Assembly: GCF_041261445.1 (NCBI RefSeq)
Contig: NZ_JBGCCU010000003.1
Location: forward strand, 124,001 to 188,000
DNA length: 64,000 nt
Direction of reading: 5' to 3'
From: Catenulispora sp. EB89
GTDB taxonomy: Bacteria > Actinomycetota > Actinomycetes > Streptomycetales > Catenulisporaceae
Shown here: in pieces, positions 25,496 to 35,029 of the stretch
How the letters are laid out: the number at the start of each line of letters is the position of its first letter
Numbering within the stretch: the stretch's first letter is position 1
Translations under genes and position numbers: made by a program
Notes under the pieces: generated by a model
The model's database searches: none
What the model saw: only the letters and a program-made list of their open reading frames with translations
Told to the model about the DNA's origin: nothing

Positions 25496-28387
25496 ATGCG
25501 GACCAGTCAGGAGATCTATCACCGGGTGCGGTGGGACGCTCGGTTCGACGCGTCGCGGTTCGTGGTGGGGGTGGAGAACCGGGGGCGAGAGCCGAAGCGG
25601 GTGCCGCTGCCTTCGTTCGATCCGCAGGGCGATATTCCGTGGCACCGGGTGTTGTTCTTCGAGGCTGACGGTCAGTTGGTGTGGGACCGGGCTTCGGGCG
25701 TGGATGCCTTGGACGCGTCCGGGGCTGGGCTGGCGCAGCGGACGCGGTTGTTGGCCGCTCCGTTCTTCGAGCCGCGCACTCCGCATGCTTTTACCGACGG
25801 CCGCTGGCAGCCTTACTCTTCCGCTGCCTCTCCGTCCTCTCCGGTTATCCGCCCCGATCTACAGGTCCTTACGTGGAACACGCTGTGGGACCGGTACGAC
25901 AAGGAGCTCGTCCGGACTGCCGAGCGTCGGCCGATGCTGCTCGCTGCGTTGCGCGACGCGGACGTGGACGTGATCGCGTTGCAGGAGGCCGAGCCCGCGC
26001 TGGTGAAGATGCTGCTGGCCGAGGAGTGGGTGCGTGCCGGGTGGACGCTCGGCGGGGATCCTCGGTCTTCGGACGTCGCGGAGAGCGGGTTGTTCCTGCT
26101 GAGCCGGCTGCCGGTGGTCGAGGCCGGGTGGCACGCGCTGGGGCGGTACAAGGCGGTCACGGCGTTGGTGGTGGAGGGCGCGGCCGGACCGGTCGTCGTC
26201 GCCAATACGCACCTGAGCAGCGACCACTCGACGGACGGCGCGGGGCTGCGGCGGGAGCAACTCGCGCAGCTGGCCGACGGCCTGGGGGACATCGCGTCGG
26301 TGCCGGTGGTTCTCGTCGGCGACTTCAACGACGACACCGAGGCGCCGGCCGCGCGGCTCGGGATGACGGACGCGTGGACGCAGGTGCACGGCGCGGCTGA
26401 TGACACGGCGACGTTCGATCCGACGGTGAACCCGCTGGCGGCGGTGTCGTCGCTGACCGGGCAGGCCAAGCGCCTGGACCGGGTGCTGCTGCTCGGCGCC
26501 GAGGCCTCGGCGGCGCGGCTGGTCGGCGATGCTCCGGACTCGGGCGGCTTGTTCGTGTCCGACCACTACGGGATCAGCGCCGTGGTGACGCCCCAGGCCA
26601 CCGCCGACCCTGCGCCGGCCGCCACCCTCCCCCTCGCCGCGGCGCCGATCGACGCGACGCCAACCGCCCGCACCGCCGTCGCCTGGATCCCTCCGACCTC
26701 GGCATGGGAGCCGATCCAGGAGGTCCGCCGCCGCCTGGACCCGCAGGTGCTGCGCTGGCCCCCGCACGTCAACCTCCTGTTCGGCTTCATCCCCGAGTCC
26801 GAGTTCGACGCCGCACTCCCCCTGCTCAGCAAGGCCGCAGCCACCACCGGCGCCTTCGAGACGCAGCTGGCCGAAGTCCGCCACTTCACCCACCGCAGCG
26901 ACAGCACCCTGTGGCTCCACCCCACCGGCGCAGCCTGGCAGACCCTGCACGCCGCGCTCACCGAGGCATTCCCCACCTGCCGCACCCGCGAGTCGTACAC
27001 ACCACACCTGACCCTCGGCAAAGTAGCGGACCCGACACGCACACCAGCCAAGATCGCCCCAACAACAGCCACCGTCACCGAACTCGCCCTCCTCTCCCGC
27101 CGCGCCGACGGCCCCATGCAGGTGCGCGCAATCATCGAGCTCGGCACCGGCACGATCCGCTACGCGAAGGACGCGGCCGGCGAGGACGCCGACGCCCACT
27201 CAGCCGCCACGCCCTCGGCCCCATTCGGCCCCGGCGGCTGCCTACTCCCGGACACCGTGGTTCCCTCATCCGCCACCGCCGCCCTCGCCGCGGAACTCGC
27301 CGCCGCCACTCGCAGCACCAGCACCACTCCGGCCGCCGCATCCGTGCCCGGCACCGCCGCACCCGCCACCGACCGCCCCGCCGCCACCCTCACCGCCCGC
27401 ATCACCGAAGCCCTCCCCGAGGCCGTCATCCACCTCGTCGGTTCCCGCCGCACCGCCACCCACCTCCCCGGCGCCGACCTGGACCTCGTCGCGGCCGTCC
27501 CGGGCGCCCCCGACATCGATGCGCTCGAGCGCCGCGTCGCCCGCGCTCTCGGCGGGGGCCACCGGGTGCGGCAGCTCGTCGCCGCGCGGGTTCCGGGCCT
27601 GCGGATCGTCACGCCGCGGCTCAGTGCCGATCTCGTGCTCGCTCCCACTGGCGACATTCCGCCGGCCGAGGCTGTCGCGCGGCGCGCCGAGCTCGGCGAG
27701 AGCATCGCCAGTTCGCTGTCCGCCGTGTCTGATGCCGAGGCGATTCTCGCGCTGCGCCCGGGTCCGCACGTGCGGGTCGCCAAGGCCTGGGCTCGGGCCC
27801 GGGGCCTCGACGCCGCGCCGCTCGGCGGGTTGCCGGGACTCGCGTGGGCGCTGATGGCGGCCCGCTGCGGCGACCTCACCGAGTTCTTCGAGACCTGGGC
27901 CGCGCACGACTGGCGCGAGCCGATTCCCACCCCCACCGCGCCGGTCCGCGACCTCACGATGCACCTGACCCCGGCGATGCGCGACCTGGTAACCGAGGAG
28001 CTCTACGACGCGTGGGAGACCGTCACCTCCACCCGCGACCCGCTGCCGGCGCTCCTCGCGCCGCCGCCGATGCACCGGCGCCATCGGCGCTGGGCCGTGC
28101 TCACCCTCACGACGGACGGCATCGATCAGCGCGACGTCCTGGAAGGACGCGTCCGAGGCCGTGCCCGCAGCCTCCTGTCAGCCCTCGACGAAGCCGGCGT
28201 CCCCGACGCCCACGCCTGGCCGCGTCCCTTCCACGCCACCGACACCGAGCTGCGCTCCGCCATCGGCCTCGGCCGCACCCCGCCGACCCGCGACAAGCTG
28301 GCGGAGATCGCCAAGCCGTGGCTGCGGGGGCTGACCGGCGTCACGCTGGAACTCGCGGCGAACGGCGACGTGCCGACCCTGAGCTAG
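25496..28387 (+). CDS. Multidomain RNA-repair protein (MJ1316, EEP, 2H, nucleotidyltransferase)
   Basis: 963 aa. Domains in order: MJ1316/DUF504 RNA-end domain (1-80, with IYHRVRWD and IPWHRVLFFE); EEP phosphatase/nuclease (about 120-360, with LTWNTLWDRYD, ALQEAE, VGDFND and SDHYG); 2H phosphoesterase (about 395-530, motifs H424-V-N and H504-L-T, the first with Asn in place of Ser/Thr); pol-beta nucleotidyltransferase (about 630-840, Gly649-Ser650 and Asp661-Leu-Asp663) with PAP-like helices; and a C-terminal block after 857 of unknown fold. 2H, EEP and kinase activities would clean 2',3'-cyclic or blocked ends before sealing by the upstream ligase. The gene ends in a tandem array of in-frame stop codons. 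Confidence 0.87.
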   Translation: MRTSQEIYHRVRWDARFDASRFVVGVENRGREPKRVPLPSFDPQGDIPWHRVLFFEADGQLVWDRASGVDALDASGAGLAQRTRLLAAPFFEPRTPHAFTDGRWQPYSSAASPSSPVIRPDLQVLTWNTLWDRYDKELVRTAERRPMLLAALRDADVDVIALQEAEPALVKMLLAEEWVRAGWTLGGDPRSSDVAESGLFLLSRLPVVEAGWHALGRYKAVTALVVEGAAGPVVVANTHLSSDHSTDGAGLRREQLAQLADGLGDIASVPVVLVGDFNDDTEAPAARLGMTDAWTQVHGAADDTATFDPTVNPLAAVSSLTGQAKRLDRVLLLGAEASAARLVGDAPDSGGLFVSDHYGISAVVTPQATADPAPAATLPLAAAPIDATPTARTAVAWIPPTSAWEPIQEVRRRLDPQVLRWPPHVNLLFGFIPESEFDAALPLLSKAAATTGAFETQLAEVRHFTHRSDSTLWLHPTGAAWQTLHAALTEAFPTCRTRESYTPHLTLGKVADPTRTPAKIAPTTATVTELALLSRRADGPMQVRAIIELGTGTIRYAKDAAGEDADAHSAATPSAPFGPGGCLLPDTVVPSSATAALAAELAAATRSTSTTPAAASVPGTAAPATDRPAATLTARITEALPEAVIHLVGSRRTATHLPGADLDLVAAVPGAPDIDALERRVARALGGGHRVRQLVAARVPGLRIVTPRLSADLVLAPTGDIPPAEAVARRAELGESIASSLSAVSDAEAILALRPGPHVRVAKAWARARGLDAAPLGGLPGLAWALMAARCGDLTEFFETWAAHDWREPIPTPTAPVRDLTMHLTPAMRDLVTEELYDAWETVTSTRDPLPALLAPPPMHRRHRRWAVLTLTTDGIDQRDVLEGRVRGRARSLLSALDEAGVPDAHAWPRPFHATDTELRSAIGLGRTPPTRDKLAEIAKPWLRGLTGVTLELAANGDVPTLS

Positions 28388-28467
28388 GCCCTGAACTAGG
28401 CCCTCAGCTAAGCCCTCAGCTAAGCCCTCAGCTAAGCCCTGAGCTAGGCCCTGAGCCAGGTCCTAAG
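28384..28467. repeat. 12-bp x 7 minisatellite with stop codons
   Basis: Seven 12-bp units (consensus CTAGGCCCTGAG) start on the stop codon of the RNA-repair gene and run into the stop codon of the convergent phzF-like gene. Because 12 is a multiple of 3, the first six units give TAG/TAA in the same frame as the upstream gene (28385, 28397, 28409, 28421, 28433, 28445). Confidence 0.9.
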
Positions 28468-29170
28468 CCGTCCCCCCGACCGTCACCGTCCGCATCCCGT
28501 CCCCCGCCACCCGCCCGCCGATCTCAGCCCACCCCGCGGCCTGAGCCGGCCGGGCCAAGATCTCCGACCCCCACCCCTGCCGAATCACCAAAGGCCGCCG
28601 CAAAGCCCCCACCTGCCGCATCGCCGCGGACCCGGTCGCCTCGTCCTCGTCGACCCCGCTGTCGGCAGCGAACACCCGCGCCCGCATCACGCCCTGCGGC
28701 TCGTCGACCCACGCCCAGAACTGGTGGCGCCGGTACTCCGGCCCCGGAGGCACGGCCAGCGTCTCCACCGCAGCCTCGTCCCTGACCTCGACCAGGCCCC
28801 AGTCCGGCGCGTCGTCGATCCGCCCGCGGATCCACGTGCGGCCCTCCTCGGCCCAGGTCGGGACCTCTGCGGCCTTCTGCGGCCGCAGCGTCGGCACGTC
28901 GCGCCCGCTCAGCCGGGACAGCAGCCAGGCCGTGCCGACCAGCGGGTGCCCCGCCAGCGGCAGCTCCGCCGCCGGGGTGAAGATGCGCAACCGGGCCTGT
29001 TCGACGTCGTCGACGAACACCACCTCGCTGAACCGCAGGTCGGAGGCCAGTTTCTGGCCCGCGGCGGCGTCCAGGTGGGCAGCGTCGAGCACCACGCCCA
29101 GGTTGTTGCCGAACAATCCGTGCGCATCGGTGAAAACCCGGACTATATGGACCTCGGCCATCACGCTCAT
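28463..29170 (-). CDS. PhzF-family isomerase/epimerase-like protein
   Basis: 235 aa. Characteristic blocks are FGNNLGVVLD, SEVVFV with the probable catalytic glutamate, FTPAAELPLAGHPLVGTAW and DEATGSAA. Family members catalyse proton shifts in phenazine and other small-molecule pathways, and most are uncharacterised. It is somewhat short for the family (about 260-290 aa). TAGCCT lies 6 nt before ATG 29170, indicating a leaderless start. Confidence 0.85.
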   Translation of the reverse strand: MSVMAEVHIVRVFTDAHGLFGNNLGVVLDAAHLDAAAGQKLASDLRFSEVVFVDDVEQARLRIFTPAAELPLAGHPLVGTAWLLSRLSGRDVPTLRPQKAAEVPTWAEEGRTWIRGRIDDAPDWGLVEVRDEAAVETLAVPPGPEYRRHQFWAWVDEPQGVMRARVFAADSGVDEDEATGSAAMRQVGALRRPLVIRQGWGSEILARPAQAAGWAEIGGRVAGDGMRTVTVGGTA

Positions 29171-29207
29171 GGGCACAGGCTACTGCCCGCGCCCGGCTGC
29201 GTGACCG

Positions 29208-31061
29208 TTACTTCTTCGCCTTGTCACCCGTCTCGTTGGTCAGCGCGGCGATGAAGGCGTCCTGCGGCACCTCGACCCGCCCGACCATCTTCATCCGCTT
29301 CTTGCCTTCCTTCTGCTTCTCCAGCAGCTTGCGCTTCCGGCTGATGTCACCGCCGTAGCACTTCGCGAGGACGTCCTTGCGCATCGCCCGAACGGACTCG
29401 CGGGCGATCACGCGGGAGCCGATCGCGGCCTGGATCGGCACCTCGAACTGCTGGCGCGGGATCAGCTCGCGCAGCCGCTCGGTCATGCGCACGCCGTACG
29501 CGTACGCCTTGTCCTTGTGCACGATCGCGGAGAACGCGTCGACGGTCTCGCCGTGCAGCAGGATGTCGACCTTCACCAGGTCCGCCTGCTGCTCGCCGGT
29601 GGGCTCGTAGTCCAGGGACGCGTAGCCGCGGGTCTTGGACTTCAGCGAGTCGAAGAAGTCGAAGACGATCTCGGCCAGTGGCAGCGTGTAGCGGATCTCG
29701 ACGCGGTCCTCGGACAAGTAGTCCATGCCCAGCAGCGCCCCGCGCCGGCTCTGGCACAGCTCCATCACGGCGCCGACGAAGTCGTTCGGCGTCAGGATGG
29801 TCGCGCGCACCACCGGCTCGTGGATCGCCGTCACCTTGCCCCCGGGCATCTCCGAGGGGTTGGTGACGATGTGCTCGGTGCCGTCCTCCATGTCGACCCG
29901 GTAGACCACCGACGGCGCGGTGGCGATCAGGTCCAGGTTGAACTCGCGGTCCAGGCGCTCGCGGATGATCTCCAGGTGCAGCAGACCCAGGAAGCCGACC
30001 CGGAAGCCGAAGCCCAGGGCCGCCGACGTCTCCGGCTCGTAGACCAGGGCCGCGTCATTGAGCTGCAGCTTGTCCAGGGCCTCGCGCAGCTCGGGGTAGT
30101 CCGAGCCGTCGATCGGGTAGATGCCGGAGAACACCATCGGCTTGGGCTCTTTGTAACCGCCGAGAGCTTCCAGGGCGCCCTTGTTCTGGGTGGTGACGGT
30201 GTCGCCGACCTTTGACTGGCGCACGTCCTTCACACCGGTGATCAGGTAGCCCACCTCGCCGGCGGCCAAGCCCTGCGAGGACTTCGGCTCCGGGGAGATG
30301 ACGCCGATCTCCAGCAGCTCGTGGGTGGCGCCGGTGGACATCATCTGGATGCGCTCGCGCTTGTTCAGGTGGCCGTCGACCACCCGGACGTAGGTGACCA
30401 CGCCGCGGTAGGAGTCGTAGACCGAGTCGAAGATCACGGCCCGCGCCGGGCCGTTCGGGTCGCCGGCCGGGGCCGGGACCCGGCGGACCACCTCGTTGAG
30501 CACGTCCGGGACGCCGATGCCGGACTTGGCGCTGACCCGCAGCACCTCGTCGGGCTCGCAGCCGATCAGCCGCGCCATCTCCTCGGCGTACTTCTCCGGC
30601 TGCGCGGCCGGCAGGTCGATCTTGTTCAGCACCGGGATGATCTGCAGGTCGTTCTCCATGGCCAGGTACAGGTTGGCCAGGGTCTGCGCCTCGATGCCCT
30701 GAGCTGCGTCGACCAGCAGGAGGGTGCCCTCGCACGCCGCCAGCGAGCGCGAGACCTCGTAGGTGAAGTCCACGTGCCCGGGGGTGTCGATCATGTTCAG
30801 GATGTAGGTCTTGCCGTCGTCGGCCTGCCAGGGCAGCCGGACCGCCTGCGACTTGATGGTGATCCCGCGCTCGCGCTCGATGTCCATCCGGTCCAGGTAC
30901 TGCGCGCGCATGGCGCGCTCGTCGACCACACCGGTGAGCTGGAGCATCCGGTCGGCCAGGGTCGACTTGCCGTGGTCGATGTGGGCGATGATGCAGAAGT
31001 TGCGGATCAGCGCCTGGTCGGTGGTCGACGGCTGCGGGATGTTCGGCGGCAGGGCGGGCAC
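29208..31061 (-). CDS. lepA: Elongation factor 4 (LepA)
   Basis: 617 aa ribosomal GTPase able to back-translocate stalled ribosomes. GTPase motifs [14 protein letters not shown] and NKID are followed by domains II, III and V and the LepA-specific C-terminus ([40 protein letters not shown]). The start appears to be GTG 31061 with a weak ribosome-binding site. It is divergent from rpsT, the usual arrangement. Confidence 0.96.
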   Translation of the reverse strand: MPALPPNIPQPSTTDQALIRNFCIIAHIDHGKSTLADRMLQLTGVVDERAMRAQYLDRMDIERERGITIKSQAVRLPWQADDGKTYILNMIDTPGHVDFTYEVSRSLAACEGTLLLVDAAQGIEAQTLANLYLAMENDLQIIPVLNKIDLPAAQPEKYAEEMARLIGCEPDEVLRVSAKSGIGVPDVLNEVVRRVPAPAGDPNGPARAVIFDSVYDSYRGVVTYVRVVDGHLNKRERIQMMSTGATHELLEIGVISPEPKSSQGLAAGEVGYLITGVKDVRQSKVGDTVTTQNKGALEALGGYKEPKPMVFSGIYPIDGSDYPELREALDKLQLNDAALVYEPETSAALGFGFRVGFLGLLHLEIIRERLDREFNLDLIATAPSVVYRVDMEDGTEHIVTNPSEMPGGKVTAIHEPVVRATILTPNDFVGAVMELCQSRRGALLGMDYLSEDRVEIRYTLPLAEIVFDFFDSLKSKTRGYASLDYEPTGEQQADLVKVDILLHGETVDAFSAIVHKDKAYAYGVRMTERLRELIPRQQFEVPIQAAIGSRVIARESVRAMRKDVLAKCYGGDISRKRKLLEKQKEGKKRMKMVGRVEVPQDAFIAALTNETGDKAKK

Positions 31062-31194
31062 TCGGCGGTCCAGTCTGTCTGGGTACGACGTGATGGGGAA
31101 CGAGGTAGTGGTTTATTACACTGCCCCTATCGTCCCATGACCCACGGGGTTACCGGGAACGCTATATGGCGACGTCATGAGCCACACGCCCGGT

Positions 31195-31224
31195 TTGGGC
31201 CCGCGCACGCCCGCCTGTTAGTCT
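31195..31224 (+). promoter_or_regulatory. Candidate rpsT promoter
   Basis: TAGTCT at 31219-31224 is a reasonable -10 for actinobacteria, with TTGGGC 18 bp upstream. It would give an rpsT leader of about 65 nt. Only the hexamers support it. Confidence 0.35.
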
Positions 31225-31296
31225 GGTCCCTTGCGTGGCGCGTGCGTTGCCTCGCGCCCACCACCTTCTATCTCACCAAAGCAGAGGCATCTTTCA

Positions 31297-31563
31297 GTGG
31301 CGAACATCAAGTCCCAGATCAAGCGGATCAAGACCAACGAGAAGGCGCGCCAGCGGAACAAGGCCGTCAAGTCCTCGCTGAAGACCGCGATCCGCAAGAC
31401 CCGCGAGGCCGTCGAGTCCGGCGACGCCGCGAAGGCGCAGGAGCTGGCCCAGGCCGCCTCCCGCGAGCTGGACAAGGCCGCCTCGAAGGGCGTCATCCAC
31501 GCCAACCAGGCCGCGAACAAGAAGTCGGCGCTGGCCAAGAGCGTGAACGCCCTGCAGGGCTGA
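31297..31563 (+). CDS. rpsT: 30S ribosomal protein S20
   Basis: 88 aa, start GTG 31297 with AGAGG 9 nt upstream. The sequence is strongly basic and matches S20 along its length ([20 protein letters not shown], then [17 protein letters not shown]). It binds 16S rRNA early in 30S assembly. It is followed by a strong terminator. Confidence 0.96.
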   Translation: MANIKSQIKRIKTNEKARQRNKAVKSSLKTAIRKTREAVESGDAAKAQELAQAASRELDKAASKGVIHANQAANKKSALAKSVNALQG

Positions 31564-31616
31564 CCCTCTTCCCTGCCATGCGGTCCCTCTCGCCGCGGTA
31601 GAGAAAACCGAACTCC

Positions 31617-31659
31617 CGATCGGCGCGACCCCTTCCCCAGGGGTCGCGCCGATCGTTTT
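31617..31659 (+). terminator. rpsT intrinsic terminator
   Basis: A perfect 16-bp stem (31617-31632 with 31640-31655), a 7-nt loop and a following TTTTC form a strong rho-independent terminator 54 nt after the rpsT stop. Confidence 0.95.
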
Positions 31660-31741
31660 CGTGCGCTGGTTCGTGCGCTGGTTCGTCTGCTGGCTCGTCT
31701 GCTCGTTCGTGCGCTGCTTCGCGTGTTGCTTTGTGTGTTGC
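31658..31741. repeat. 12-bp x 7 minisatellite
   Basis: Seven 12-bp units (TTCGTGCGCTGG, drifting to TTTGTGTGTTGC) directly follow the rpsT terminator and lie upstream of the Ser/Thr kinase gene. Unit length and copy number equal the array at 28384, but the sequence is unrelated. Confidence 0.88.
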
Positions 31742-31838
31742 GTGCTGCCATACCGCGACGTGGCGACCGGAGCCATAGCGCTACGCTGAGCGCGGGGCAG
31801 CACCGCACAAGAGAATCACTGGGGGTGGGGACGACTTC

Positions 31839-33851
31839 ATGGAGCCGCTGCGATCGGGCGATCCGAGACGGATCAGCAGCTACGAGATCCTGAACCGGCT
31901 CGGCGCCGGGGGCATGGGGCAGGTGTACCTGGGACGCTCGCCGTCCGGGCGCCGCGTGGCGGTGAAGGTGATCCGCCCCGAGCTCACCAACGACCCCACC
32001 TTCCGCCAGCGCTTCCGCCGCGAGGTCACGGCGATGCGGCAGGTCTCCGGCTTCTTCACGGCCCCGGTGGTCGACGCCGACCCCGACGGCGACCCGGCGT
32101 GGCTGGCCACGGCGTTCGTGCCCGGGCCGTCGCTGGAGAGCGCGGTCGCCGACGGCGGCGCGATCCCGCACCAGGACGTGCTCCTGCTGGCCGCGGGCCT
32201 GGCCGAGGCGCTGAACGCGATCCACCGCGAGGGCCTGACGCACCGCGACCTGAAGCCGGGCAACGTCCTGATGGCCGACGACGGCCCGCGGGTCATCGAC
32301 TTCGGCCTGGCCGTCGCCACCGGGGCCACCAACCTGACGCAGGCCGGCACCGTGGTCGGCACCCCCGCCTTCATGTCGCCGGAGCAGGTCTCCGGCCACA
32401 ACGTGGGCCCGGCCTCCGACGTCTGGTCGCTGGGCGCGGTCCTGGCCTACGCGGCCACCGCCGCCTCCCCCTTCGGCGACGGCACCACCATGGAGACGAT
32501 GCTGCGGGTGATGAACGGCGAGCCGGACCTGTCCGGCCTGACCGGGACGCTGGCGCAGCTGGTGACCGCGTGCATGGCGAAGGACCCGAACGCGCGGCCG
32601 ACGCCGGCGCGGATCCTGCAGGTGCTGTCGGAGGGCGCCGGGGTGCAGGCGACGATGGCGATGGACGTGCAGGTTCCGGGTGCGGGGGCGGCGGCTGCCG
32701 CGGCTGCGCAGGCCGGTCAGCCTGGACCGACGCCGACGCCACATCCGGCTCCGGGTCCGACTGCGGCTCCGAACCCGACGCCGACGGCGCCCGCTTGGGG
32801 CTCGGGTCAGCACGCCGGTCCGGTTTCCGGTTCGACTTCCACGGCACCTGCCTGGGGCTCCGGCCAGAACACCAATCCGCCGCCCGCCACCCCGCCCCAG
32901 TCAACGGCACCGGCGTGGGGCGCCCCTGCCCCGTCACCGCAGTCATCCGCCCCGGCCTGGGGCTCCGGCGCCGCTCCCACCGCGCCCACGCCCGCCTGGG
33001 GCGCGCCCGGTCCGATGTCCGGACCCTCCACCCCGCCCCAGCCGGTACCGTCCATGCCCGCCAACCCCTGGCCGCAGCAGACCTCGGGCCAGCAACCGTC
33101 GCCGATGTACCAGGCCGCCCCGCCGACCCAGGCCGCGCAAGCCGCGAGCCCCTGGATCCAGCCGCAGCCCGCGCCGCCCTACGGCGTCCCGATGCCCCCG
33201 CCCGCGCCGCCCAAGAAGAACCGCAACGGCCTGATAGCGGCGGTCGGCATCGCAGCGGTGGTCGTGGTCGGCGGCGGTATCGCGATCGCGGCCTCCGGCG
33301 GCGGCTCCGGCGGCTCGTCGGGCGGCACCGGCGGCGGCACCACCGGAGGCACCCTCGGCGGCACCGGCGGCATCGGCGCGCTGACCCCGATCCCCGCCAC
33401 CTTCCCGCTGTCCAGCCTGGTCACCGACGCGGACGCCGCGCAGTACCTGCACACGACGCCCACCGCCTCGGCCCCGACCGACGACTCCACGGACGACCCC
33501 ACCACCTTCGACAAGGACTGGCTGGTCGACTCCTCGAGCTCGGAGCTGCGGGTCCAGGCCTCGAACTACAAGAGCGACAGCCAGCAGGCCGAGTCCGACT
33601 TCGTCAACCACATCTCGACCCTGGCGACCGACGCCCAGTACCAGGACGAGGGCGCACTCGGCAACTCGGACAAGACCGAGATCCAGGTCGCCACCGACCA
33701 GAGCAGCGGCCTGCAGCACTGCAAGATCGAGGTCCTGCGCGGCGGACTGGACGTGACGGTGACCTTCGTCGAGTCGGGCTCGGCGGCCAACGCGCAGACC
33801 GACGTGCTGAACCTCGCCAAGCTGGTCACCGGCCGACTGCCGGCGAAGTAG
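31839..33851 (+). CDS. Membrane Ser/Thr protein kinase with Pro/Trp-rich linker
   Basis: 670 aa. Hanks-type kinase domain (about 15-265) with GAGGMG loop, Lys43, HRDLKPGN (Asp137) and DFG (154-156), so it should be active. Residues 280-460 form a Pro/Ala/Gly/Thr-rich cytosolic linker with at least five APAWG motifs. One transmembrane helix (about 464-487) leads to a Gly-rich spacer and a C-terminal extracellular domain of about 160 aa, with no PASTA repeats. The signal is unknown. Confidence 0.92.
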   Translation: MEPLRSGDPRRISSYEILNRLGAGGMGQVYLGRSPSGRRVAVKVIRPELTNDPTFRQRFRREVTAMRQVSGFFTAPVVDADPDGDPAWLATAFVPGPSLESAVADGGAIPHQDVLLLAAGLAEALNAIHREGLTHRDLKPGNVLMADDGPRVIDFGLAVATGATNLTQAGTVVGTPAFMSPEQVSGHNVGPASDVWSLGAVLAYAATAASPFGDGTTMETMLRVMNGEPDLSGLTGTLAQLVTACMAKDPNARPTPARILQVLSEGAGVQATMAMDVQVPGAGAAAAAAAQAGQPGPTPTPHPAPGPTAAPNPTPTAPAWGSGQHAGPVSGSTSTAPAWGSGQNTNPPPATPPQSTAPAWGAPAPSPQSSAPAWGSGAAPTAPTPAWGAPGPMSGPSTPPQPVPSMPANPWPQQTSGQQPSPMYQAAPPTQAAQAASPWIQPQPAPPYGVPMPPPAPPKKNRNGLIAAVGIAAVVVVGGGIAIAASGGGSGGSSGGTGGGTTGGTLGGTGGIGALTPIPATFPLSSLVTDADAAQYLHTTPTASAPTDDSTDDPTTFDKDWLVDSSSSELRVQASNYKSDSQQAESDFVNHISTLATDAQYQDEGALGNSDKTEIQVATDQSSGLQHCKIEVLRGGLDVTVTFVESGSAANAQTDVLNLAKLVTGRLPAK

Positions 33852-33927
33852 AACGCAGCGACACCGACACCGCAGTCGCGGCCGCGCCGAAGACCTCTGA
33901 CGCGCGGCTGCGGCCGGTTTGGGGTCC

Positions 33928-34923
33928 TCAGCCCCGAACGCCCTGCCCCCGCGCCCGACACACCGTCACCACGCACCGCTCCAGCGCATAAGCCGGATCG
34001 TCCCCGCCGCCCTTCACCGCGGCGTCCGCCTCCGCGACCGCCAGCAGCGCGGTCCCGATCCCGTCCGGCGTCCAGCCGCGCACCTGCTGCCGCACCTTGT
34101 CGATCTTCCACGGCGGCATCCCCAGGTCCCGCGCCAGGTCCGCCGGCCGCGCCCCGCGCGGCGCCGAGGCCACGCGCGCCACCGAGCGCACCCCGGCCGC
34201 CAGCGCGCTGGTGATCAGCACCGGGGCGGTCCCGGTCGCCAGCGCCCAGCGCAGCTGCTCCAGGGCCTGCGCGGTCCGGCCGTCGACCGCCAGGTCGGCC
34301 ACGGTGAAGCCGGACACCTCCGCGCGGCCGCTGTAGTACCGGGCGACGACCGTCTCGTCGATCGGCGCCTTGCCGTCCTCGGTGGTGTCCGAGATCAGCT
34401 GCGACGCGGCGGCCGCCAGCTCCCGCAGGTCGTTGCCGACCGCGTCCAGCAGCGCCCGCGCCGCCTCCTCGGTGATCTGCCGCCGGGCCGCCTTGAACTC
34501 GTCCCGCAGGAAGCCGATCCGCTCGGCCGGCTTGGTCACCTTCGCGACGTCCACCCGCGCCGCCCCGGCCTTCTCGACCGCGGTCAGCAGCGCCTTGCCC
34601 TTCACGCCGCCGTTGTGCACGACCACCAGCGTGATCTCCTCGGCGAGCCCGTCCAGCACGCTGGTCAGCATCGCCGCGTCGTCGGCGGCCAGGTCCTGCG
34701 CCGACTGCACCACCACGACCCGGCTCTCGCCGAACAGCGACGGGCTCACCAGCTCGGCGAACGTCCCCGGGCTGAAGTTCCCCGGCGTCAGGTCCCGCGT
34801 CTCGGTGTCCGGATCGACGGCACGCTTCGCGGCCACGATCCGCATCACGGCACGGTCGACGAGCAGTTCCTCGGCCCCCACGACGAGGACGAGCTGGGGC
34901 GGGGCGGCGACTTGAGCTGACAT
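33928..34923 (-). CDS. holA: DNA polymerase III subunit delta
   Basis: 331 aa clamp-loader subunit. Features of HolA are LVLVVGAEELLVDRAV at the N-terminus, SLFGESRVVVV, LVVVHNGGVKGKAL, LLDAVGNDLRELAAA and a C-terminal helical domain. In actinobacteria holA typically follows comEC and comEA and precedes rpsT; here it lies 6.2 kb downstream of comEC, with inserted genes between. ATG 34923 is the family start; no Shine-Dalgarno is seen. Confidence 0.93.
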   Translation of the reverse strand: MSAQVAAPPQLVLVVGAEELLVDRAVMRIVAAKRAVDPDTETRDLTPGNFSPGTFAELVSPSLFGESRVVVVQSAQDLAADDAAMLTSVLDGLAEEITLVVVHNGGVKGKALLTAVEKAGAARVDVAKVTKPAERIGFLRDEFKAARRQITEEAARALLDAVGNDLRELAAAASQLISDTTEDGKAPIDETVVARYYSGRAEVSGFTVADLAVDGRTAQALEQLRWALATGTAPVLITSALAAGVRSVARVASAPRGARPADLARDLGMPPWKIDKVRQQVRGWTPDGIGTALLAVAEADAAVKGGGDDPAYALERCVVTVCRARGQGVRG

Positions 34924-34960
34924 CGGGTCAAGCATGGCACGGCCCGGTGACAAGTCCCTA

Positions 34961-35029
34961 TTGCCCGGCCTGTCTCACCCTTGCCCGGCCTGTCTCACCC
35001 TTGCCCGGCCTGTCTCAGCCTTGCCCGCC
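34961..35029. repeat. 20-bp x 3 minisatellite containing stop codons
   Basis: Three near-identical units (TTGCCCGGCCTGTCTCACCC, the third with AGCC) plus a partial fourth lie at the 3' end of the HhH-GPD gene. Each unit carries a minus-strand TGA, and the 20-bp period puts them in three different frames. The real stop (35015) is in unit 3. Confidence 0.88.

Noticed and set aside
28384-31741. CRISPR array at either of the 12-bp repeat tracts
   Set aside because: Units are directly tandem with no spacers and are too short, and no cas gene is in the window.
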